NCBI GenBank assembly: GCA_963784995.1
Contig: CAWATZ010000007.1
Coordinates: 62,001 to 126,000, forward strand
Direction: 5' to 3'
Origin: CAWATZ01 sp963784995
GTDB taxonomy: Bacteria; Planctomycetota; Planctomycetia; Gemmatales; Gemmataceae
DNA: 64,000 nt
Position 1 is the first letter of the stretch, and each line of letters starts with the position of its first letter. Positions 6,968 through 16,283 of the stretch are shown here, piece by piece. The notes under the pieces were generated by a model, which saw only the letters and a list, made by a program, of their open reading frames with translations, was not told where the DNA came from and made no database searches. The translations under genes and the position numbers were made by a program.

Positions 6968-8176
6968 ATGAAGCGAATAACCTGTCCCTGGCGGGCCCTG
7001 GCGGTGACGGTCATGCTGCTGGCCGCGAACGGCGGTCAGGCCGAGCCGCTGCCGCTGAAGGAGCTGGATCAGGGAACCATTCAGCAGCGGCTGCGGCAGT
7101 ATCTCAAACAGCCGGCCAGCCAGGTCCGCCTCAAAACGGTCCTGGGGCTGGTGCGTCTGGACGAGCAGCAGATTTACTATTTCCGCCGAGGCGGCGCTCC
7201 GGTGCGTCTGGTGTGGGCCTATGAGCCGCGGGGGCCGTTGACCGCCGTGGAGCGGGCGATGGTCGAGTGCAGCCTGGAAGGGACGCTCCTGGAAGTGCTG
7301 GCCCATTACCGCGGCGGTTTGCTGTCGCGGGAGGACACCCGGGCCCTCCTGGCGGTGACCCGCCTGTGCGACGTGACCGAGAGCCGCGCGGCCAAACGGG
7401 ATCGGACGGACGGCCTGCGTGGCGTGCTGCGGTCCCTGATGACCCTGGCGACGACCTGCTTCTGCTGCTTTGACTGCTGCGGCTGCGGCTTCAGCTGGGA
7501 TTGCGTGTACTGGGGCTGCGGTTGCGATTGCTGCTGCGACTGGTGCTGCTGGGATTGCGGCTGCTGGCCCGGCTGCGTCTGGTGCGGTTACCCGGTCTGG
7601 CCCTACTACTACGGGGCCTACAACGTCTATCCCGGAGTGGTGACCTTCGACTACTGTGGGTACGGCTCCTATCCAGTGGTCGCGAGCATTGCAACCTCGA
7701 CCACGTCCTCTGACACTGCATCGCCCGGTCCGGCTCCGCTGACGCTGCCGCAACCGGCGGATCTTGCCGAGCGGAATTACAGCGTGGTCCGCCGCCGGCT
7801 GCTGCTGAAATACAACACCGAGCCGGCCCACGCCGAGAGGCTGTATGCTCGTGCGGTCAAGGCTTACGGCTCCTTCGAGTATCAGGAGGCGCAGGACCTG
7901 GCCTGGGCGGCGGTGCAGCTGAACGACCGGGATGCTCGGTTCTGGTACGCCAAGGCCCTGAGCGAGCGGGCCCTGGGTGACCAGGCAGCGGCCCTGGCCT
8001 CGGCCCGGTACGCAGCAGCCCTGGAGAAACTCGGCCAGGGCAACGCGCTGGCCGGCATGGAGCGGATCGCCGGTCAGGATCGGCAGTATCTGCGAGCGGC
8101 GACGGCTGGCCTGACGCAAGAGCAGGCGCGCGGCCTGGTGCGCGAGCCTGCCGTGGTGCTGGCCCGGCGGCCGTGA
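6968..8176 (+). CDS. Secreted protein with extreme Cys/Trp-rich segment and TPR-like tail
   Basis: A 402-residue protein. ATG 6968 follows AGAGGA and begins a signal peptide (MKRITCPWRALAVTVMLLAA, cleavage near NGGQA/E). Residues about 25-155 are a helical, charged domain with no recognised family. About residues 160-208 contain 18 cysteines in some 50 residues, with many Trp/Asp/Gly (for example CGCDCCCDWCCWDCGCW), then a Tyr-rich stretch (WPYYYGAYNVYP). After a Ser/Thr/Pro linker, the C-terminal 150 residues are TPR-like (HAERLYARAVKAYGSFEYQE and ARFWYAKALSERALGDQAAA). I infer an exported protein whose cysteines either bind metal or form a dense disulfide network in the envelope. No family name is known to me. 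It is monocistronic, with a hairpin about 100 bases after the stop. Confidence 0.7.
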   Translation: MKRITCPWRALAVTVMLLAANGGQAEPLPLKELDQGTIQQRLRQYLKQPASQVRLKTVLGLVRLDEQQIYYFRRGGAPVRLVWAYEPRGPLTAVERAMVECSLEGTLLEVLAHYRGGLLSREDTRALLAVTRLCDVTESRAAKRDRTDGLRGVLRSLMTLATTCFCCFDCCGCGFSWDCVYWGCGCDCCCDWCCWDCGCWPGCVWCGYPVWPYYYGAYNVYPGVVTFDYCGYGSYPVVASIATSTTSSDTASPGPAPLTLPQPADLAERNYSVVRRRLLLKYNTEPAHAERLYARAVKAYGSFEYQEAQDLAWAAVQLNDRDARFWYAKALSERALGDQAAALASARYAAALEKLGQGNALAGMERIAGQDRQYLRAATAGLTQEQARGLVREPAVVLARRP

Positions 8177-8273
8177 CGTTCAGCCGGCCTGGCCCGAACA
8201 CCCTGGCGGGTGGCGGGCAGGCAGCCAAGGGACGCTCTGGGACACTCCTCCGACACCTCCAGTCCTGTTCTGG

Positions 8274-8308
8274 CCTGTCCGCCACGCTCCAAAAGCGTGG
8301 CAGACAGG
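8274..8308. terminator. Hairpin after the Cys-rich gene
   Basis: CCTGTC-C-GCCACGCT, a 5-base CA-rich loop, then AGCGTGGC-A-GACAGG: 14 pairs with one C/A mismatch. It lies 98 bases after the Cys-rich gene and about 70 bases before the promoter of the RelE-like gene, so it would insulate the two units. No U-tract follows. Confidence 0.55.
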
Positions 8309-8378
8309 CTGGCAGACACCTTTCCTCCGCCGCAGCAACTGCATTGCCTGCGCAGACCTGCTCGACTCCTTACCCTCC

Positions 8379-8407
8379 TTGCACACCTCGGCGATTGGTG
8401 CTATTCT
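8379..8407 (+). promoter_or_regulatory. Promoter of the RelE-like/DUF4263 unit
   Basis: TTGCAC (8379-8384), a 17-base spacer, TATTCT (8402-8407). Predicted transcription start near 8414, about 50 bases before ATG 8463. This suggests that the two-gene unit has its own promoter. Confidence 0.5.
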
Positions 8408-8462
8408 GACCTGCGAGCAGGAAACAGACGCCTCTACCTACTCCCAGCGCACGGAGTGACAC

Positions 8463-8759
8463 ATGCAAGTCTTGTTGTCGGATCGGGTCAAGACCATCCT
8501 CCACACTCTCAGCAGCGACGATCGGGAAAAAGTCGAGACCTGGTTTGAGTATCTCCGGAACTGGGAAGAGAACGGCTTTGTTCGATCGCAGTCTGTCGCC
8601 CTGAACGTGCAAGGACAATCCGTCTACGTGTTCCGCACAAGCACCGAAGTCCGCATTTTCTATACCGTGGACCTCCAGAGCAAGACCATCTGCGTGCGCG
8701 ACATCACAACAAAGGACACGATCCTCTCCTTCGGAAGTGTTCCGCTAGGGGGGTCGTGA
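8463..8759 (+). CDS. RelE/ParE-superfamily-like small protein
   Basis: A 98-residue protein starting at ATG 8463. It follows the RelE/ParE layout: an N-terminal helical pair (LSDRVKTILHTLSSDDREKV then ETWFEYLRNW), then a beta-sheet with VYVFRTSTEVRIFYTVDLQS, matching the family pattern in which an Arg-containing strand (R-x-x-Y-x-x-D) carries the active surface, and a last strand ICVRDITTKDTILSF. RelE-type toxins cleave mRNA on the ribosome; ParE types poison gyrase. No antitoxin gene flanks it. Its stop overlaps the start of the DUF4263 gene, so the two are translated together. Base composition is visibly less GC-rich than in neighbours, which fits horizontal transfer. Confidence 0.6.
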   Translation: MQVLLSDRVKTILHTLSSDDREKVETWFEYLRNWEENGFVRSQSVALNVQGQSVYVFRTSTEVRIFYTVDLQSKTICVRDITTKDTILSFGSVPLGGS

Positions 8760-9490
8760 TGTCAAAAGACTTCACGGAAGTCGCATTCAACCACGTTCAG
8801 TTCAAAAAGGAACTGGATCACTTCGAGATCCTCCTGAACTCGAAGAAAATTCTCGGCGAGCGGGAGATTCAGGAGCTGTTCAAGGCATCTCTGCATCTTG
8901 CCGCCTACGTGGGGACTGTGGTCGGGAACATCGGCATCGCCAAGCAGGTCGCTTACGAATTACAAATCATGGGCGACTACGGAGCAGACCTCGTGTTCGG
9001 GAATCGGGAGAAGCGTTTTTGTTTTGTGGAGTTGGAAACCGGCGACCCGGAGGCGGTGCTTGAAAGAGTCGGCAAGAAAGCGACGAAAGAGTGGGCAAGA
9101 CGCTTTGAACGCGGCTTCAGCCAGATTGTGGACTGGTTTTGCCATCTTGATGATTTCAAGAAGACCGACCGATTTCACAGAAACTTTGGTTACGGGCACA
9201 TCGACTTCGTTGGACTTCTGCTCATTGGCCGGAATGAAGGATTAGACGCCGATGACATCCGAAGACTGCGCTGGAGAACTCACAACGTCATAGTCAATTC
9301 CCATCCCGTCGTCTGCATGACGTATGACGACCTCTGCAAAGAGTTGAAGGAAGGATATGCAATTCACTCGGCTGCAGTCAAAGTCGAGCCGGCTCCGGCG
9401 CCGATCACGGCAACGCCTCCCCCTGCACCCGCCGCCGCGAAAGAAGAGACGCCCAGGGTAGATTCGCAGTCTCCAAAGGGTACGCCGTAG
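8759..9490 (+). CDS. DUF4263/Shedu-like nuclease-domain protein
   Basis: A 243-residue protein from ATG 8759 (AGGGGGG 5 bases upstream; the start overlaps the previous stop as TGATG). The central region GDYGADLVFGNREKRFCFVE followed by LETGDP fits the DUF4263 core: an acidic residue at the start of a strand and E-x-E at the end of the next, the PD-(D/E)xK nuclease arrangement used by the anti-phage protein SduA of Shedu systems. Later segments (IVDWFCHLDDF, FVGLLLIGRNEGL, RLRWRTHNVIVNSHPVVCMTYDDLCKEL) match the helices and final strands of that domain; the T-Y-D-D-L ending is typical. The last 35 residues are a Pro/Ala-rich tail. I infer a defence nuclease. It is shorter than canonical SduA and lacks a clear N-terminal sensor domain. 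Confidence 0.65.
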   Translation: MSKDFTEVAFNHVQFKKELDHFEILLNSKKILGEREIQELFKASLHLAAYVGTVVGNIGIAKQVAYELQIMGDYGADLVFGNREKRFCFVELETGDPEAVLERVGKKATKEWARRFERGFSQIVDWFCHLDDFKKTDRFHRNFGYGHIDFVGLLLIGRNEGLDADDIRRLRWRTHNVIVNSHPVVCMTYDDLCKELKEGYAIHSAAVKVEPAPAPITATPPPAPAAAKEETPRVDSQSPKGTP

Positions 9491-9607
9491 TGGGCGTTGG
9501 ATCATGCCGTGACGTTGGTTTGCTGCGGCCGGATCGGTGAGTGTTTCGAGTCGTTTGCCAGAGCGTTTCAGTAACTTCCCAGCCTCGCCCAACAAGGAAC
9601 CCAACCC

Positions 9608-10624
9608 ATGCTGCTCCGCCATCGCAACGCCTGCTTTGCCATCCTCATCCTCGTCATCGCATCGGCAGTTCCGGCCTCCGCCCAGCCAAAAGCCAAACCC
9701 CTGCCCGAGGGGGCCCAGAAGAAGACCGTCACCATCTTCAGCGACGGCACCAAAATGGCCGGCGACCTGTACCTGCCGCCGGGGTTCCAGAAGACGGACA
9801 GGCGGCCCGCGGTCGTCTTCTGCGCCGGCACCGCGGGAATCAAGAGCGGCACGCCCACGAAGCTGGCCCCGTATTTCGTCGAAGCGGGCTTCGTCTTTCT
9901 GGCCTTCGATTACCGCGGCTGGGGCGCCAGCGACGGCAAGCTCCTCCCCGTCGAGCCATTGCCCAAACCGGACGGGAAGGGCGAGGTCACCGTCAAGGTT
10001 CGCGTGGTGCGCTGGCAGATGGATTTCGCCGACCAGACTCAGGACATCCGCGCCGCCATCAGCTTTGTTTCGGGTGAGCCGGGCATCGACCCCGAGCGGA
10101 TCGGCATCATGGGCACGAGCTACGGCGGCGGACTGGTCACCTGGGTGGCCGCCCATGATCCGCGCGTCAAGTGCGTGGTCGCCCAGGTTCCCGGCATGCG
10201 CGGCGAACGCGGGCCACTCGCGGAGCAGCGCGAGCACCAGCTGCTGACCAAACAAGCACGCGGCGAGACCGAACCGGTGCCATTCGAGACCGGCAAGCCG
10301 ACCGGAGCGATGGCACGGTATGGGCAGATCCGCTACAACCCGGCCAAGGGCATCGGCTTCAACCCCGTGGAGGCCGCCGCGAAGATCAAGGCGCCGATGC
10401 TGCTGGTGCTGGCGGAGAAGGAAGAACTGCTGGACAACAAGAAGAATGGCGTCAAGGTGTACGAGACCATCAAGGCGAAGAAGGACGTTCCGGTCGCGCT
10501 CCACGTAATCAAGGGAATCTCGCACTACGGCGTCTACAACGAGGCCTTCGAGGAGGCGACGAAGCTGGAACTGGAGTGGTTTGGCAAGTACCTGAAGGCG
10601 CCCGCGGTGAAGCCGGAGAAGTGA
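9608..10624 (+). CDS. Secreted alpha/beta hydrolase
   Basis: A 338-residue protein with a signal peptide (MLLRHRNACFAILILVIASA, cleavage near ASA/QP). The fold is the alpha/beta-hydrolase type seen in dienelactone-hydrolase and X-Pro-dipeptidase-like proteins: strand PAVVFCAGTAG (oxyanion loop), AFDYRGWGASDGK, nucleophile elbow GTSYGGGL with Ser as nucleophile, the acid on the segment LLVLAEKEELLDNK, and the catalytic His in KGISHYGVY. A start further upstream is unlikely because the hydrophobic segment begins here. It acts outside the cytoplasmic membrane on an unknown ester, amide or peptide. It converges with the next gene with only 11 bases between the stops. Confidence 0.85.
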   Translation: MLLRHRNACFAILILVIASAVPASAQPKAKPLPEGAQKKTVTIFSDGTKMAGDLYLPPGFQKTDRRPAVVFCAGTAGIKSGTPTKLAPYFVEAGFVFLAFDYRGWGASDGKLLPVEPLPKPDGKGEVTVKVRVVRWQMDFADQTQDIRAAISFVSGEPGIDPERIGIMGTSYGGGLVTWVAAHDPRVKCVVAQVPGMRGERGPLAEQREHQLLTKQARGETEPVPFETGKPTGAMARYGQIRYNPAKGIGFNPVEAAAKIKAPMLLVLAEKEELLDNKKNGVKVYETIKAKKDVPVALHVIKGISHYGVYNEAFEEATKLELEWFGKYLKAPAVKPEK

Positions 10625-10635
10625 CGCTCGCCTTG

Positions 10636-11862
10636 CTAATCGTGCGGTCCGTCCGGGGACAGCACGTCCCAGCAGCTGGCGTAGCGGAGGATGGCGTTGG
10701 CCAGGATGGGATGCGCCGCCGCCCAGACGTCGTCGAAGAAGATCCACTGATGATACAGCTCTGCTCGCCGGAATGTGCGCCAGTGTTCCGTATTCAGGCA
10801 GAGCTGGGCCAGGTGCTCCTCCACGTGGACCCGACACTTGTTCGGCAGGGGGAACTGATCCTCGTCGGGAGGGGCCTTTTCCAGTGCGTCGGTCAACCAT
10901 TGGCGAATCGAGCCGATGGGACCGAGGCGCACCATCCTCAGAGTTTCGCTCGGCAAGTGAGCTACGGGAAACTGCGTCAGCGCCTTCAGGGCTTGCTCCA
11001 GGAAGAGCAAGCCAACTGGCCGCTCTTGCTGTTCCTGCAGCCAATCGCAGTAGGCCGGCCAGGCGGCCTCCGCCCGCCGCTGCCAGCCGGCATCCGCTGC
11101 GAGGCCGAGGAGGTCCTGGCGAAAGCCTTCCTCCAGGGGGTTGGTCGTGAACGGCTCGGCGAATAGCTGCGAGCGCAGCAGAAGCAAAAAGTAGTCTTCA
11201 AAGCGCGGCGGGGCGGCCGGGGAAAGGTAAGACGCCAGATCGGGAAGGCGAACGCCGTCGATGCGGATGGGCCCCCACAGCTCGCTGAGGGGGCCATTGT
11301 TCTCATAATCGTAATAGAGGACCACCCCGAAGGTCGTTCCCGAACCGGGTCCGGCCGGCTCCAGAGCCTCGATCGGCTCGTCCGGCTCGAAGCCGCCGAC
11401 CTCCGCTGAGGGATGCTTGCGACGCCGATTCCCTCTCCCCGGAAGCTTCCAGCTTTTGTGCAGCAAATAGGCGGCTCGATCGGCATGCTGGGCCAGGTAA
11501 ACGTCATCGAAGAGATAGGAACACACCTCCATGTCGCACTCATCCATCGAGAGGATCGTCAGGTGATGCGGCCCAAAGCGGAGGGGCGTCTCGGGGTCCA
11601 CGTGATCGCGTAAGCACTGCTCGAGCTGCTCATCGGTTTCGGGCGCGGGAAGGTCCTGCTCAAAGATGGTTTGGAAGAAATCGCTGAAGACGTCGACCGG
11701 ATAACCAAGCAGATCGCCCGTCCGCTCGTGGGCCACATAATCCTCATCAACTAGTCCCCAGTGATTGCGGAACCAGTCCAGGACGGTCGCATCTTCAAAC
11801 CGGCGCAGGAGCTTGCCCGACGGCTCATCGTAATGACTGCGAAAGACAAAGAAAACGGCCAT
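10636..11862 (-). CDS. Conserved hypothetical protein
   Basis: A 408-residue soluble protein. ATG 11862 is chosen because GGAGAGG lies about 8 bases upstream and the next 43 in-frame codons upstream look non-coding. It begins MAVFFVFRSHYDEPSGKLLR and continues DATVLDWFRNHWGL, an opening I associate with planctomycete proteins of unknown function. It is acidic, rich in Trp, Tyr and Phe, with no signal peptide, no membrane segment and no recognised motif. A stretch near the middle (FGVVLYYDYENNGPLSELWG) suggests alternating beta strands. It is divergent from the FAD-dependent oxidoreductase gene across 222 bases. I do not assign a function. Confidence 0.6.
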   Translation of the reverse strand: MAVFFVFRSHYDEPSGKLLRRFEDATVLDWFRNHWGLVDEDYVAHERTGDLLGYPVDVFSDFFQTIFEQDLPAPETDEQLEQCLRDHVDPETPLRFGPHHLTILSMDECDMEVCSYLFDDVYLAQHADRAAYLLHKSWKLPGRGNRRRKHPSAEVGGFEPDEPIEALEPAGPGSGTTFGVVLYYDYENNGPLSELWGPIRIDGVRLPDLASYLSPAAPPRFEDYFLLLLRSQLFAEPFTTNPLEEGFRQDLLGLAADAGWQRRAEAAWPAYCDWLQEQQERPVGLLFLEQALKALTQFPVAHLPSETLRMVRLGPIGSIRQWLTDALEKAPPDEDQFPLPNKCRVHVEEHLAQLCLNTEHWRTFRRAELYHQWIFFDDVWAAAHPILANAILRYASCWDVLSPDGPHD

Positions 11863-12084
11863 GCCCTTTCCCTCTCCGGGTCGCGCCCGGCACACGGAGG
11901 TCGGCCGTGCGCCAGGATCTCCCCCACCTCGTACAGCGGGATGGTCATTCCTCCCTGGCATCATTCTCCCCTGGTGGCGCCGCTTCCGCAAGTGGGCTCA
12001 CCCTTTGGGCCAGAAAGCTCCCTCTGGCGGAGGAACGGACAACGGGATGCTTGACACGGAGAAGGGAAACGCTTCAATGCTGGC

Positions 12085-13338
12085 ATGAGTTCCCCAGCGA
12101 ATCGGATCCTCGTCGTGGGCGGCGGCATCATCGGCACCGCCTGCGCCCATTACCTGGCGCAGTCAGGCCGGCCGGTCACCATTGTCGAACAAGGTTCCTT
12201 CGGCCGCGGCTGTTCGCACGGCAACTGCGGGTTCATCTGTCCCAGTCACGTCCTCCCCCTGGCCGGGCCCGGCGCCGTCGGCCGGGCGCTGCGTTCGCTG
12301 CTGTCACGGAATGCCCCTTTTACCATTCGCTTCCGCTTCGACCTGGGATTGTGGAGCTGGCTGTTGCAGTTCGCTCGGCGTTGCAACTTCAGAGCCATGA
12401 TCGAGTCCGGGCACGCCATTCAGGCTCTCTTGAACTCGTCGCGGCAGCTGTATGCGGACCTTTTCCGGCAAGAGTCGATTGATTGTGAATGGGTCGAGCG
12501 CGGCTTGCTGCTGGTCTTCCAGACTCGAAATGGATTGCAAGAACACGTGGAATCCGACCGGCTGCTGCACGACACGTTTGGCGTGGCCGCCACGCACTAC
12601 GAGGGAGACGCCCTCGTCGCCCTGGAGCCGGCGCTCAAGCCCGGATTGGCGGGTGGGACTCTGTATCCGATGGACGCCCACCTCCGCCCCGACCGGCTGC
12701 TGGCCGGCTGGCGGCGTCTCCTGGAAAGCCGCGGCGTCGAAATCCGCGAGAACTGCTCCGTGAAGGGCTTGGTCTCCGAGAAGGGCCGGGCCCGCGCGGT
12801 CGTGACGGATCAGGGCGAGCTGCCGGCCGAGGCGTTCGTCGTGGCCACCGGGGCCTGGACGCCGTTCCTCCGGACCCACCTGGGCTGTCCCATTCCGATC
12901 CAGCCGGGCAAGGGCTACTCGATCACCATGCCCCGGCCGGCACGCTGTCCGACGCTGCCCTTGCTCTTCCCCGAACACAGCGTCGGCGTCACCCCGATGG
13001 CGACCGGCTATCGGCTCGGTTCGACGATGGAGTTCGCCGGCTACGACGCCACGCTCAACCGCCGCCGGCTGGACCTGCTGCGGCAGGGGGCCGTCCCCTA
13101 CCTCCAGGAGCCGTATTGCGAGCCGATCGAGGAAGAATGGTTCGGCTGGCGGCCGATGACCTGCGACGGCAAGCCGATCATCGACCGCAGCCCCGCGCTG
13201 GCCAACGTGTTCATCGCCGCCGGCCACAACATGCTCGGCATGTCCATGGCGCCCGCGACCGGCAAGCTGCTGGCGGAACTGCTCAGCGGCGAGACGCCTC
13301 ACGTCGATCCGAAGCCTTACAGTGTGCGGCGGTTTTGA
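12085..13338 (+). CDS. FAD-dependent D-amino-acid dehydrogenase-like oxidoreductase (DadA/DAO family)
   Basis: A 417-residue flavoprotein. The N-terminus has the Rossmann dinucleotide motif VVGGGIIGTACAHYLA and the ribose-binding acid at TIVEQ, then GRGCSHGNCGFI, a Ser/Gly-rich FAD loop typical of the DadA group. A second FAD-contacting region is AFVVATGAWTPFL, and the C-terminus has the family closure GWRPMTCDGKPIIDR, then IAAGHNMLGMSMAPATGKLL. Length equals typical DadA (about 415-430). The usual reaction is oxidative deamination of D-amino acids (or related imino/sarcosine-type substrates) feeding electrons to the respiratory chain. TTGACA at 12051-12056 upstream could be a -35 element, but no good -10 follows. 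The end overlaps degraded LRR sequence on the other strand. Confidence 0.88.
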   Translation: MSSPANRILVVGGGIIGTACAHYLAQSGRPVTIVEQGSFGRGCSHGNCGFICPSHVLPLAGPGAVGRALRSLLSRNAPFTIRFRFDLGLWSWLLQFARRCNFRAMIESGHAIQALLNSSRQLYADLFRQESIDCEWVERGLLLVFQTRNGLQEHVESDRLLHDTFGVAATHYEGDALVALEPALKPGLAGGTLYPMDAHLRPDRLLAGWRRLLESRGVEIRENCSVKGLVSEKGRARAVVTDQGELPAEAFVVATGAWTPFLRTHLGCPIPIQPGKGYSITMPRPARCPTLPLLFPEHSVGVTPMATGYRLGSTMEFAGYDATLNRRRLDLLRQGAVPYLQEPYCEPIEEEWFGWRPMTCDGKPIIDRSPALANVFIAAGHNMLGMSMAPATGKLLAELLSGETPHVDPKPYSVRRF

Positions 13339-13600
13339 TTTTGGTTGGCAGAGCCTGCTTGAGCTGAACGGGGCCGCGAAGCAGGTGCGTCAGATAGGGG
13401 CTGTCCGCCAGCGCCTGCTCTCCCGCCGCCGTCAGGCCACAGCTCCCCAATTTCAACTCGATGAGCCGGCTCACAGCCGGGGACCCGGCCAGCGCGGCCG
13501 CGCCAGCGTCTCCAATGAGGTTGGAACTCAGGTCCAGCCGTTGCAGATGGGCCAAGAGCGGCGAGCGGGACAGGGCTTCCACCGAGCGATCGGTCAGGCC
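13283..13600 (-). pseudogene. Leucine-rich-repeat C-terminal remnant
   Basis: An open frame without its own start reads GLTDRSVEALSRSPLLAHLQ, RLDLSSNLIGDAGAAALAGS and LIELKLGSCGLTAAGEQALA: clear RNase-inhibitor-type LRR units as found in planctomycete TIGR02996/LRR proteins. Upstream in the same frame the sequence turns into Arg/Gly-rich nonsense, while the real-looking small gene at 13594-13803 is in another frame. The remnant also runs 56 bases into the end of the oxidoreductase gene. I read it as the tail of a destroyed LRR gene. Confidence 0.55.
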
Positions 13601-13803
13601 GGCCGGATGCACCAGTCGCCGAACCAGACGCGCACCTGGCCCTCGTCGCCGTCCTGCTCGATGCGGTCGGGCTGGGTGTCCCCCGGCGGCTCGTTCTTGA
13701 AGTCGTTGACGGGTCGCCGCCAGTCCCACGCTCGGAGGGCGGCAGCGACTTCTCGCAAGCTGAAGTCGCTGCCGGCGGGAATCAGGAGTGTTGATCGTTC
13801 CAT
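13594..13803 (-). CDS. Small hypothetical protein downstream of SUKH gene
   Basis: A 69-residue protein beginning MERSTLLIPAGSDFSLREVA and ending VRVWFGDWCIRPA. It starts 22 bases after the SUKH-domain gene on the same strand, so the two are probably co-transcribed. It is acidic, has no membrane segment and matches no family I know. Its end abuts the LRR remnant in a shifted frame, so it could also be the N-terminal piece of a longer protein broken by a frameshift near 13600. The ribosome-binding site is weak. Confidence 0.45.
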   Translation of the reverse strand: MERSTLLIPAGSDFSLREVAAALRAWDWRRPVNDFKNEPPGDTQPDRIEQDGDEGQVRVWFGDWCIRPA

Positions 13804-13825
13804 CTGCTGCGCCTGGTTCGACCCC

Positions 13826-14341
13826 TTACCACACCTGTTCCCCGGCCAGCCACGCCTCCAACCGGCAGGCCAGGGACGGAACTACCTCCCGATTGAGCAG
13901 TTCCGCCAATTTCTCGCTGCCCTCATCAAACCACGTGACCGGGCCAGCCGGGTCTCGGCAATCCACGAACTCGAACACGGTGCAGCCGCAGTAGAACGCC
14001 GGGACCAGACCAGTCGGCCAACGACCGCGTGAGCCGCCTGTGAAGCGGCGAACCAGACGGGCGTACTCACCGATCAACTCGAACTCGGCCTCCGCTGGCG
14101 GGTTGTCCCCGAGCGACGCCAGGGACAGCGGGATGAGCCCGAACACCGGCCCGAAACCGCCGTTGCCAACCTCGGTGTACAGCCGGCGGAGCAGTTCGGG
14201 CAGGCGGAACCCCAGCTCGGCCTCGGCAGCGGCGACTTCGGCCGGCGCCATCGGGGGCTGGACAGGGAGCCACTCGCCGGGGTGGTCGCAGGGCTGGCCC
14301 CTGGCGATCCGAGCCTGAATCCGGTTCAGCAATGCGTCCAT
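13826..14341 (-). CDS. SMI1/KNR4 (SUKH) domain protein
   Basis: A 171-residue soluble protein. Family signs are the opening acidic/Pro segment PVQPPMAPAEVAAAEAELGF followed by RLPELLRRLYTEVGNGGFGP: the SUKH pattern in which E-x-x-L-G-x-x-L-P-x-x-Y/L-x-x-x-x-x-x-x-N-G-G marks the ligand loop. A second half with WPTGLVPAFYCGCTVFEFVD matches the usual G-x-x-x-I/F strand and C-terminal acidic face. SUKH proteins are common immunity proteins against nuclease or deaminase toxins of contact-dependent systems, and also have housekeeping versions. No toxin with a recognisable delivery domain adjoins; the companion small gene downstream is unknown. Confidence 0.8.
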   Translation of the reverse strand: MDALLNRIQARIARGQPCDHPGEWLPVQPPMAPAEVAAAEAELGFRLPELLRRLYTEVGNGGFGPVFGLIPLSLASLGDNPPAEAEFELIGEYARLVRRFTGGSRGRWPTGLVPAFYCGCTVFEFVDCRDPAGPVTWFDEGSEKLAELLNREVVPSLACRLEAWLAGEQVW

Positions 14342-14485
14342 CCGCTGCGACTCCTGAGGTCAAACACTCCGGTGTTGACGATACCCATAGAAAACCCGCG
14401 GCGCCTCGTAAGGTAACTGGAGAACGGAGGGCCACGGCGCTTCCGACAACTCCAGCGTCCAAAGGAACTTGTACGGCAGAACTCC

Positions 14486-16139
<1,654 letters not shown>

Positions 16140-16200
16140 GTTGGCTCCTGCCTGGTCCCGGAATGAGCGAACGATTCTGTACTACAGTCTAGCAGCAAGG

Positions 16201-16274
16201 GGCGCTGTAGGGAACGCCCTCCGTGGCGTTCCGGTCCCAGACGGAACGCCACAGAGGGCGTTCCCTACAGCGCC
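16201..16274. repeat. Inverted repeat between kdsB and pyrG (33-bp arms)
   Basis: Arms 16201-16233 and 16242-16274 with one mismatch and an 8-base loop. The arm reads like GGAACGCC(C)TCCGTGGCGTTCC, itself partly palindromic. It occupies the kdsB-pyrG gap and ends 9 bases before the kdsB stop. Confidence 0.9.
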
Positions 16275-16283
16275 GGGCGTGGT

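Noticed and set aside
9242..11044. 600-codon minus-strand open frame opposite the hydrolase gene
   Set aside because: Arg/Gly/Leu-rich shadow of the alpha/beta hydrolase and its neighbour; no recognisable domain.
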